Source: Bacteroidales bacterium (GTDB lineage: Bacteria > Bacteroidota > Bacteroidia > Bacteroidales > UBA12170). Taken from it: a stretch of DNA of 45,345 nt. Position numbers and translations under genes: made by a program. The stretch covers positions 1-45,345 of the forward strand of contig JAQIBR010000110.1 in NCBI GenBank assembly GCA_027858955.1, read 5' to 3'. The first letter of the stretch is position 1, and each line of letters starts with the position of its first letter. This document shows, in pieces, positions 37,592-45,345 of the stretch. The notes under the pieces are model-generated. The model ran no database searches, had not been told where the DNA came from, and worked only from the letters and a program-made list of their open reading frames with translations.

Positions 37592-38188
37592 ATGAAAAAA
37601 ACATTTCTAATCTTACTATCAATTTTTGCACTAATTATAGCCATAACAGGCTTATTTCTTTCATTTCAAAATGAAAATCCATCAATTGTAATTGAAACTG
37701 AAGTAGGCGATATAGTAGTTGAACTCTATTTGGATAAAGCTCCTATCACGGCAACAAATTTTCTAAAATATGTTGATGAAAACAGGCTGGAAGAAGCAAC
37801 TTTTTATCGCACGGTAAGAGTTGATAATCAACCAAATAGCAAAGTTAAAATAGATGTTATTCAGGGTGGATTATATGAAGACAATCATCCAATGATGCTA
37901 GATCCGATTGTTCATGAGAATACAGAAGTGACAGGAATTAAACATTTGGATGGTGTTATTTCGATGGCTCGCTACGGTCCGGGCACAGCGACTTCTGAAT
38001 TTTTTATCTGTGTTGGAGACCAACCTAAACTCGATTTTGGCGGAAATCGCAATAGTGATGGTGCGGGTTATGCAACTTTCGGAAAAGTTACTAGGGGAAT
38101 GGATGTCGTTCACTTAATTCATCAAGCGCATGCCGAAGGTCAATATCATAACCCGAGAATTAAAATCTTATCCATTAAAAGGAAATAA
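37592..38188 (+). CDS. Cyclophilin-type peptidyl-prolyl isomerase, membrane/secreted
   Basis: VETEVGDIVVELYLDKAPITATNFLKYVD, ISMARYGPGTATSEFFICVGDQPKLDFGG. Confidence 0.93.
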   Translation: MKKTFLILLSIFALIIAITGLFLSFQNENPSIVIETEVGDIVVELYLDKAPITATNFLKYVDENRLEEATFYRTVRVDNQPNSKVKIDVIQGGLYEDNHPMMLDPIVHENTEVTGIKHLDGVISMARYGPGTATSEFFICVGDQPKLDFGGNRNSDGAGYATFGKVTRGMDVVHLIHQAHAEGQYHNPRIKILSIKRK

Positions 38189-38193
38189 AAAGA

Positions 38194-38796
38194 CTAATTA
38201 AAATTAGTAAGCAGAAATTTTCTAATATGCATATGTTCCACTCCTTTGTAGTTTGAATCTGCAAAATCATCCATGGAAACTACAATCTTTCTATGATTAT
38301 CGGCAATTTTCAATAAGTTTCCAAATTCTCTCTCATGTACTTTTTCGTCAGGAATCATATAAGCAACTTGAATATAGATTGTTTTGCTACCCCTAATAGC
38401 AACAAAATCAATTTCTTTATCATCAAATTTCCCTATGTAGACTTCAAAATTATCCGTAATTAGTTTATTAAAAACAATATTTTCCAAAACCTTATTAATA
38501 TCTTTCATATTAAAAGTTTGGAGGGAGTTTCTAAGTCCTAAATCTGTAAAATAAAATTTATCGTTTATTTCAAATATTTTACGCCCTCTAATATCAAAGC
38601 GTTTCGCCTTTTTTATAAAAAAAGCATCTTCAAGAAATTGCAAGTATTCAAGAATTAATTTAGTAGAGATGTTAATGTTTTGTGATTTTAAAAAATCACT
38701 TATTCTTTTAGCTGAAAGCAAGCTACCAAGATTATCAGCTAAAAAATGGTTCAAACTTTCTAGGAAAGTGATATTCCTAATATTGTATCTTGCTAC
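38194..38796 (-). pseudogene. C-terminal remnant of AAA_14/DUF4143-type ATPase
   Basis: In-frame VARYNIRNITFLESLNHFLADNLGSLLSAKRISDFLKSQ... matches only the C-terminal half; no Walker motifs; no proper start. Confidence 0.75.
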
Positions 38797-38828
38797 ATAA
38801 GTAAAACTTTGTACGAATATACATAATA

Positions 38829-38846
38829 TTTTACTTATAAGTAAAA
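38829..38846. promoter_or_regulatory. 18-bp perfect palindrome TTTTACTTATAAGTAAAA, possible operator
   Basis: Perfect palindrome upstream of the ATPase remnant. Confidence 0.4.
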
Positions 38847-38909
38847 CTTATTTAGAAATAGTAAAATAGTTTACCTATACGTAATCTTTTATTAATTGAA
38901 ACCCGAAAT

Positions 38910-39920
38910 CTAAACCACAGATTTAGGTTTAAAAACATTCGATTTCATAAGAATATCAACGTATTGTGCTCGTTTATATGCGTAAGGATCTTTAATATTT
39001 TCGCGCGATAGTATGCCACGGAATTCATCTACAGTAGCATAATTATGCTTTTCCATCCAGACTTGAACATCGGCTAACATTTTGCTGATATGATTAATTC
39101 CATTTTTATAAAGTGTCGTTACAACTTGAACTACATCGGCACCTGCCAATAGCATTTTTATCATATCCTCTCCTTCCATTATACCAGTATTGGCAGCAAG
39201 GCTCATATTTACCTGCCCGGCTAAAAGTCCGACATAACGCAGAGGCAATCGACTTTCATCTGAAGTGGAAAAATTATAAGGAAAAACCATTTTCTGATTG
39301 TCAATATCAATATCAGGCTGGAATAATTTATTAAACATTACTACGGCATCAGCTCCTGATCCTTCTATCATATTAACCATACGTAAAGTATTGGTATAGA
39401 ATGGGCTGATCTTGACAGCTACAGGAATATTTACTGCTTCTTTTACATCGTGAATAATATTCAAATGTTCTTGCAGAACATCATGACCGCTCAAACCAAA
39501 TGGTTTTGGAGTAGAAAAGAAATTCAGCTCAATACCGTCAACGCCTGTTTTTTCAATTTCTTTGGCATAATCAACCCAAGTATATTTATAAACACAATTC
39601 AAGCTGGCAAAAACAGGAATATTTACAGCTTGTTTAGCTTTACGCAGATTTTCCAAAAACTCATGAGGCCCTATCTCCCCCATATCTGGAAATAAGGAAA
39701 TCATCTCAGCATTTCGCTCATTATAGGCATGTAATTCCTCATCGACTTCAAAATTCTCCATTTGAATTTGCTCTTCAAACAAAGATTTATATACGATTGC
39801 TCCTGCTCCTGCTGCTTCAATCTGTTTCAGATTTTCAATATCAGTTACCAAATTACTTGCACCGACTATCAAAGGATTTTTCAATTCGATGCCCATATAG
39901 TTTGTTTTTAATTCGGCCAT
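38910..39920 (-). CDS. Dihydroorotate dehydrogenase-like protein
   Basis: MAELKTNYMGIELKNPLIVGASNL, DGIELNFFS, VAVKISPFYTN, GADVVQVVTTLYKNG; ATG at 39920 preferred over 39995. Confidence 0.88.
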   Translation of the reverse strand: MAELKTNYMGIELKNPLIVGASNLVTDIENLKQIEAAGAGAIVYKSLFEEQIQMENFEVDEELHAYNERNAEMISLFPDMGEIGPHEFLENLRKAKQAVNIPVFASLNCVYKYTWVDYAKEIEKTGVDGIELNFFSTPKPFGLSGHDVLQEHLNIIHDVKEAVNIPVAVKISPFYTNTLRMVNMIEGSGADAVVMFNKLFQPDIDIDNQKMVFPYNFSTSDESRLPLRYVGLLAGQVNMSLAANTGIMEGEDMIKMLLAGADVVQVVTTLYKNGINHISKMLADVQVWMEKHNYATVDEFRGILSRENIKDPYAYKRAQYVDILMKSNVFKPKSVV

Positions 39921-40243
39921 ATTCTTATATTTTAATTGGTTTTTATTAATAATAAATATCGTCAAAGATACAAAATTAGACTTTCTAAATTTCATGTATA
40001 GGTATTTTATGTCCGAAATTATTTTCTACAGTTGATTAACATCTAAAATTTGCGGATTAGTGTGCTATTTTTTGCAAACGATTGAAGAAAATAAATTAAT
40101 TCATATCCTTTCTAAATTATCAATTTTACATCATTCTGGGGTCTCAATTCCTTATTCAAACAAATTTAAATTAGTACTTTTGTACTCCTTTTCTAAGGAA
40201 ATACGTATTTCGTTAAAAATAAGAAAGTTAAATTAATTATAAA

Positions 40244-43200
40244 ATGAAAAATAAGAAAAAATTTATCACTTGTGACGGTAACTATGCGGCTGCTCATATT
40301 GCTTATATGTTTAGCGAAGTCGCTGCCATTTATCCGATCACGCCATCTTCAACCATGGCTGAATACATCGATGAATGGGCTGCTTTTGGACGGAAAAACA
40401 TTTTTGGAGAAACGGTACACGTCTCCGAAATGCAATCAGAAGGTGGTGCTTCAGGTGCTGTTCATGGTTCACTACAAGCAGGTGCATTAACCAGCACTTT
40501 TACTGCTTCTCAAGGATTATTATTAATGATTCCTAATATGTATAAAATGGCTGGTGAGCTTTTACCTGCTGTTTTTCACGTAAGTGCTCGTAGTCTTGCT
40601 GCTCAGGCGCTTTCAATTTTCGGTGACCATTCTGATGTGATGTCTGCACGCCAAACAGGATTTGCTTTTATGGCTACAGGTGGTGTTCAAGAAGTAATGG
40701 ATTTGGCTGGTATTGCTCACCTAGCAGCTATTAAAACCCGCATTCCTTTTGTTCACTTTTTCGATGGTTTCCGTACTTCCCACGAAATCCAAAAAATTGA
40801 ATATTTCGATAATGAAGACTTGGCTGATTTAGTTGACCTTGATGCATTACAAAAATTCAGAGATTCAGCATTGAATCCTGAGAATCCTGTAACTAGAGGA
40901 ACTGCTCAAAATCCTGATATTTATTTTCAAGCTCGAGAAGCAGGTAATAAATTCTACGATGCCATCCCTGATGTTGTAGAAGAATATATGCAGGAAATAA
41001 CAAAGAAAACAGGTCGCGAATACCATCCTTTCACCTATTACGGGGCTAAAGATGCTACCGATATTATTATCGCAATGGGTTCTGTTACTGAAACTATTAA
41101 AGAAGTTATCGATTACAAAATAGCCAAAGGCGAGAAAATTGGCTTAGTTTCTGTTCATTTATATCGTCCGTTCTCCGCAAAATATTTCTTTAAAGTACTT
41201 CCAAAATCAGTGAAGCGCATTGCGGTATTAGATCGAACTAAAGAACCAGGTGCTAATGGTGAGCCATTGTACTTAGATGTTCGCGATTTATTCTACGGCA
41301 AAGAAAATGCTCCTGTTGTTGGTGGTGGTCGTTATGGTTTATCTTCTAAAGATACTACGCCGGCTCAAATCATTGGTGTTTATGAAAACCTTCAATTACC
41401 TGAACCAAAAAATCGTTTTACTATTGGTATTGTTGATGATGTTACTTTCCATTCTTTACCTAAAAAAGAAGAAGTGAGTATTGTTCCCAAAGGAACTTTC
41501 GAAGCTAAATTTTACGGTTTAGGTGCAGATGGAACAGTTGGTGCAAATAAAAACTCTATCAAAATTATTGGCGATTCTACCGATAAATATGTTCAGGCTT
41601 ATTTTTCTTATGACTCGAAGAAATCAGGTGGTATTACAATTTCTCACCTACGATTTGGAGACAAGCCTATTCGTTCGATTTATTTGGTAGGAACACCAGA
41701 TTTCGTTGCTTGTCACGTACCTGCATATTTGACAAAATATGATATGCTGAAAGGCATAAAAGAGAACGGAACTTTCTTATTAAATAGCAGTTGGGATGTA
41801 GCTACTACATTGGAGCATCTTCCTACCAAAATCAGAAAAACACTTGCCGAGAAAAATATTTCAATGTACATTATTGATGCCACATCTATTGCAGATGAAA
41901 TTGGCTTAGGTAATCGTACAAATACTATAATGCAATCTGCTTTCTTTAAAGTTTCTGAGGTTATTCCCTACAAATTAGCTGTTGAGCAAATGAAAGCTTT
42001 CATTGTTAAATCATATGGTTTAAAAGGTGAAGAAATTGTAAATATGAACTTTGCTGCCGTTGATCGTGGCGGTGCAGTTACCAAGGTAGAAATACCTAAG
42101 GAATGGGCTAATATTGATGTTGTTACAGAAAAAGCAAAAGCTGATGCTTCAATTCCTGATTTTATTAAAAACTTTGTAAATCCTGTAAATGCACAAGATG
42201 GCGACGATCTTCCCGTAAGTGCATTTACTGATCGTGAAGACGGAACTTTCCCAGCCGGAACTACAGCTTATGAAAAACGTGGTGTTGCGGTTAATATTCC
42301 TGAATGGCAAGCCGATAACTGTATTCAGTGTAACCAATGTTCATATGTTTGTCCTCACGCTGCAATTCGTCCTTTCTTAATGGATGAAAAAGAAGTTGCT
42401 AATGCTCCTGAAGGAACAGAAACTTTAAAAGCTACAGGAAAAGCTTTGGCAGGAATGCAATTCCGTATTCAAGTATCTGCATTAGATTGTACAGGTTGCG
42501 GTAACTGCGAGGAAGTTTGTCCTTCTAAAGTAAAATCCTTAGTTATGAAACCACTTGAGAGCCAAATGGTCGAAGCTGATCGCTGGGATTATTTTGCTAA
42601 GAATGTGACTTATAAAGATACATTGCTTGATAAAACAAAATCGGTTAAAAATTCTCAGTTTGCTCAACCCTTATTCGAGTTCTCCGGAGCTTGTGCCGGT
42701 TGTGGTGAAACTCCATATATCAAAACCATTACTCAATTATTTGGTGATAATATGATGGTAGCAAACGCTACAGGTTGTTCTTCTATTTATGGGGGTTCTG
42801 CACCTTCTACACCTTATTGTAAAAATTCTGATGGTGAAGGTCCAGCTTGGGCTAATTCCTTGTTTGAAGATAATGCTGAATTTGGATTCGGTATGGCAAC
42901 AGGTGTAAACAAAATTCGTTCTCGCGTTCAATTACGTTTAGAAGATGCGATTGCCAATGGAGTAACTCCTGAGCAAAAAGAAGTTTTCGAAAACTGGATT
43001 GCAACTAAAGAAGACGGATCTAATTCAAAAGAAGCTTCTGCTAAATTAAAAGAAGTTTTAAGCACAACTAAGACTGAAGTTTCTAAAGAATTATTGGCAT
43101 TGAGCAAGTATTTCTCTAAGCGCTCTCAATGGATCTTTGGTGGCGACGGCTGGGCATACGATATCGGATTTGGCGGACTTGATCATGTTTTAGCTTCTGG

Positions 43201-43795
43201 TGAAGATGTAAACGTATTGGTCATGGATACCGAAGTATATTCGAATACTGGTGGACAATCATCAAAAGCAACTCCAACTGCTGCCGTTGCAAAATTCGCT
43301 ACGGCCGGTAAACGCATCCGTAAAAAAGATCTAGGCGTTATGGCTATGTCTTACGGTTATGTTTATGTTGCACAAGTAGCAATGGGATCTAGTAATGCTC
43401 AGTATTTCAAAGCTATTAAAGAAGCTGAAGCTTATCCTGGTCCTTCATTGGTTATCGCTTATTCTCCTTGCATTGCTCACGGTCTTCGTGCTGGTATGGG
43501 AGCAACTCAATCTGAATCAAAGAAAGCCGTTGTAGCAGGTTATTGGAGCTTATATCGTTTCGATCCAAGATTGGAAGAAGAAGGAAAAAATCCTTTCCAA
43601 TTAGACTCTAAAGAACCGGATTGGACTAAATTTCAACAATTCTTAATGAACGAGATTCGTTTTTCTTCATTGAAAAAAGCATTCCCGAAAGAAGCAGATG
43701 AGTTATTTGCTGCTGCCGAATCAAATGCTAAATGGAGACATAATAGCTACAAACGCATGGCCGCTGCCGATTATTCGCTTCCAGAAAACGAATAG
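40244..43795 (+). CDS. nifJ: Pyruvate:ferredoxin (flavodoxin) oxidoreductase
   Basis: YPITPSSTMAE, two 4Fe-4S motifs (CIQCNQCSYVCPHA; CTGCGNCEEVCPS), GGDGWAYDIGFGGLDHVLASG TPP motif, SNTGGQSSK. Confidence 0.97.
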   Translation: MKNKKKFITCDGNYAAAHIAYMFSEVAAIYPITPSSTMAEYIDEWAAFGRKNIFGETVHVSEMQSEGGASGAVHGSLQAGALTSTFTASQGLLLMIPNMYKMAGELLPAVFHVSARSLAAQALSIFGDHSDVMSARQTGFAFMATGGVQEVMDLAGIAHLAAIKTRIPFVHFFDGFRTSHEIQKIEYFDNEDLADLVDLDALQKFRDSALNPENPVTRGTAQNPDIYFQAREAGNKFYDAIPDVVEEYMQEITKKTGREYHPFTYYGAKDATDIIIAMGSVTETIKEVIDYKIAKGEKIGLVSVHLYRPFSAKYFFKVLPKSVKRIAVLDRTKEPGANGEPLYLDVRDLFYGKENAPVVGGGRYGLSSKDTTPAQIIGVYENLQLPEPKNRFTIGIVDDVTFHSLPKKEEVSIVPKGTFEAKFYGLGADGTVGANKNSIKIIGDSTDKYVQAYFSYDSKKSGGITISHLRFGDKPIRSIYLVGTPDFVACHVPAYLTKYDMLKGIKENGTFLLNSSWDVATTLEHLPTKIRKTLAEKNISMYIIDATSIADEIGLGNRTNTIMQSAFFKVSEVIPYKLAVEQMKAFIVKSYGLKGEEIVNMNFAAVDRGGAVTKVEIPKEWANIDVVTEKAKADASIPDFIKNFVNPVNAQDGDDLPVSAFTDREDGTFPAGTTAYEKRGVAVNIPEWQADNCIQCNQCSYVCPHAAIRPFLMDEKEVANAPEGTETLKATGKALAGMQFRIQVSALDCTGCGNCEEVCPSKVKSLVMKPLESQMVEADRWDYFAKNVTYKDTLLDKTKSVKNSQFAQPLFEFSGACAGCGETPYIKTITQLFGDNMMVANATGCSSIYGGSAPSTPYCKNSDGEGPAWANSLFEDNAEFGFGMATGVNKIRSRVQLRLEDAIANGVTPEQKEVFENWIATKEDGSNSKEASAKLKEVLSTTKTEVSKELLALSKYFSKRSQWIFGGDGWAYDIGFGGLDHVLASGEDVNVLVMDTEVYSNTGGQSSKATPTAAVAKFATAGKRIRKKDLGVMAMSYGYVYVAQVAMGSSNAQYFKAIKEAEAYPGPSLVIAYSPCIAHGLRAGMGATQSESKKAVVAGYWSLYRFDPRLEEEGKNPFQLDSKEPDWTKFQQFLMNEIRFSSLKKAFPKEADELFAAAESNAKWRHNSYKRMAAADYSLPENE

Positions 43796-43820
43796 TAACA
43801 AATGCTATTTCAAATATATA

Positions 43821-43849
43821 AACCGGGAGCTTTTGCTTCCGGTTTTTTT
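43821..43849 (+). terminator. Rho-independent terminator after nifJ
   Basis: CCGGGAGC-TTTT-GCTTCCGG followed by TTTTTTT. Confidence 0.85.
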
Positions 43850-43858
43850 GTTAAAGAC

Positions 43859-43966
43859 TAACTCTACGAGGGTTTGGAACATTAACTCCACGAGGGGTTT
43901 GAACCCTAACTCTACAAGGGGTTTGAACCCTAACTCTACGAGGGTTTGAAACCCTCGTAGAGTTCA
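43859..43966. repeat. Tandem ~25-bp repeat array ending in a 15-bp-arm hairpin
   Basis: Four TAACTCYACRAGGG(G)TTTGAACCC-like units; final ACTCTACGAGGGTTT-G-AAACCCTCGTAGAGT. Confidence 0.85.
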
Positions 43967-44065
43967 TAAAATCATAGATTTCAAATGTCTGTCAATCTGA
44001 AAATACCTCAATCTTAATTAAATTTGTATTCGCATTTTTTCTTACTATTTTTACAAAAAAAACAA

Positions 44066-44851
44066 ATGAAAAAATACAACATCATTCTTTTATCAGGAAT
44101 TCTATTAGGCTTCACATCTTGTCAACCAAAAGTCGAACAGTCAACTAGTGTTGACAATGAAAAATTACTTATAGCTACGCTTTATGTTCAACAAGCTGCC
44201 GAGTTTAACGCCTTGAATCATCAGGCATACAATATTGGCAAACTTCGTTTAGATGAAATCTTAAAAAATAGCAAAGCCGATAGAAAATTAGCTATTGTTG
44301 TGGATATTGATGAAACAGTTTTAGACAACTCTCCTTTTGAAGCCAAGAGTATTCTAGAAAAAACATCCTATCCAATGTATTGGGCAGAATGGTGTAATTT
44401 GGCCATGGCAGAGTCCGTTGCCGGAGCTTTGGAATTTTTAAACTATGCAGCAGAAAAAGGTGTTGAAACTTTTTATATTTCCAACAGAAAAGTTGAGCTG
44501 TTTGATAGCACTATGGCCAATTTAATTAGCAATGGTTTTCCTTTTGCCGATACAACACATATACTTCTGAGAACAACAACTTCTGATAAAGAACCTCGCA
44601 GAAGTATAGTAAAAGAGAACTTTGAGATTGTTTTACTCTTTGGTGATAATTTAGGTGATTTATCCCACATTTTCGATAACAAAAGCACTGCCGACCGTAA
44701 TTCAATGGTTGAAGAAAACAAAGCCGAATTTGGTAATCGTTTTATTGTTTTACCAAATCCAATGTATGGTGCCTGGGATGCTGCAATGTTTTATGATCTC
44801 GTAGTGGATAATAAAGATTCTGTTTATAAAGCAAGACTAAAAAGTTTTTAA
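44066..44851 (+). CDS. 5'-nucleotidase, lipoprotein e(P4) family (HAD acid phosphatase)
   Basis: Lipoprotein signal MKKYNIILLSGILLGFTSC; AIVVDIDETVLDNSPF; FGDNLGDLS; start ATG at 44066. Confidence 0.92.
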   Translation: MKKYNIILLSGILLGFTSCQPKVEQSTSVDNEKLLIATLYVQQAAEFNALNHQAYNIGKLRLDEILKNSKADRKLAIVVDIDETVLDNSPFEAKSILEKTSYPMYWAEWCNLAMAESVAGALEFLNYAAEKGVETFYISNRKVELFDSTMANLISNGFPFADTTHILLRTTTSDKEPRRSIVKENFEIVLLFGDNLGDLSHIFDNKSTADRNSMVEENKAEFGNRFIVLPNPMYGAWDAAMFYDLVVDNKDSVYKARLKSF

Positions 44852-44941
44852 ATCTAAACGTTATATTTTTTAAAAAGCTGGCTCGGTCGTCCGACCTGCT
44901 TTTTTATTTACGTTTAGTTGAGTAAAGGTAATCTTCAGATA

Positions 44942-45078
44942 ATACCAATTGTAGTTCAAAATGCCGCATAGCAAATTTTGAATTTATCCCGAATCTTCGG
45001 GAGTTAATGCCGAAAGATCAGCAAAACCGCAAATTGAACGAAGCGAAAATATGCGGCATTTAGTTGACTAATCGGTAT
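44942..45078 (-). repeat. MITE-like dispersed repeat, copy E (inverted)
   Basis: Reverse complement of copies A-D with few substitutions and +1 bp; flanked TAA/TAA. Confidence 0.92.
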
Positions 45079-45141
45079 AACTCCAATTCTGACTCGAACT
45101 TTTCATTATCTTCGTTATTAAATAGAAAAAATTCTATAATT

Positions 45142-45345
45142 ATGATTCGGACTTTTTTAGTAGGATTAATAATTTTTATCACTCTAAATAGTGAGGCTCA
45201 AATTCAATTTACAAAATCATATCCTCATACTCTAAATAAAAAGCGATTGCAAACTGTGCTTACAGTGCAAGCAGCTTCATATATTAGTGGTCTTTCCTTT
45301 CTAAGCCTTATCTGGTATAAAGATCACGAACGTGTTCCTTTCCAT
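45142..45345 (+). CDS. DUF2279-like protein, partial (runs off window)
   Basis: Open in frame to the edge: MIRTFLVGLIIFITLNSEAQIQFTKSYPHTLNKKRLQTVLTVQAASYISGLSFLSLIWYKDHERVPFH. Confidence 0.6.
   Translation, partial: MIRTFLVGLIIFITLNSEAQIQFTKSYPHTLNKKRLQTVLTVQAASYISGLSFLSLIWYKDHERVPFH

Noticed and set aside
43698-43949. 83-aa ORF with NSTRGLNP repeats
   Set aside because: Out-of-frame overlap of the nifJ end and translation of the noncoding tandem array.
43859-43966. Possible CRISPR array
   Set aside because: Repeats are contiguous with no unique spacers and no cas genes are nearby.

Overview
The window looks like Bacteroidota chromosomal DNA: AT-rich, with TAnnTTTG-type -7 promoter elements, DUF4294 and DUF2279 proteins, and a LysM-glucosaminidase. 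No CRISPR array, phage, rRNA operon or intact transposase was recognised. Core genes include ppdK, tig-clpP-clpX, dnaX, moeA-moaA-moaC, rpmH (absent from the supplied ORF track), pepD, rsmG, a DnaQ/GIY-YIG fusion, a cyclophilin, a PyrD-like protein, pyruvate:ferredoxin oxidoreductase and tRNA-Leu(TAG). Accessory content includes a MazF/PemK-type toxin-antitoxin pair and a HipBA pair at the left edge. The most notable observations are: (1) a ~134-bp MITE-like element in five copies, with imperfect terminal inverted repeats, a central hairpin and apparent 3-bp TNA target duplications, two pairs of which bracket genes in direct orientation; (2) an archaeal-type GatD/GatE amidotransferase pair in a bacterial context; (3) an A9 tract in dnaX followed immediately by stops in both alternative frames, suggesting a slippage-generated gamma subunit; (4) an Nramp homologue lacking the canonical DPGN metal-binding motif next to a putative Mn/As-type efflux permease; (5) a short MoaA missing ~43 residues; (6) several intergenic hairpin arrays. 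All calls come from reading sequence and motifs; no database search was run.
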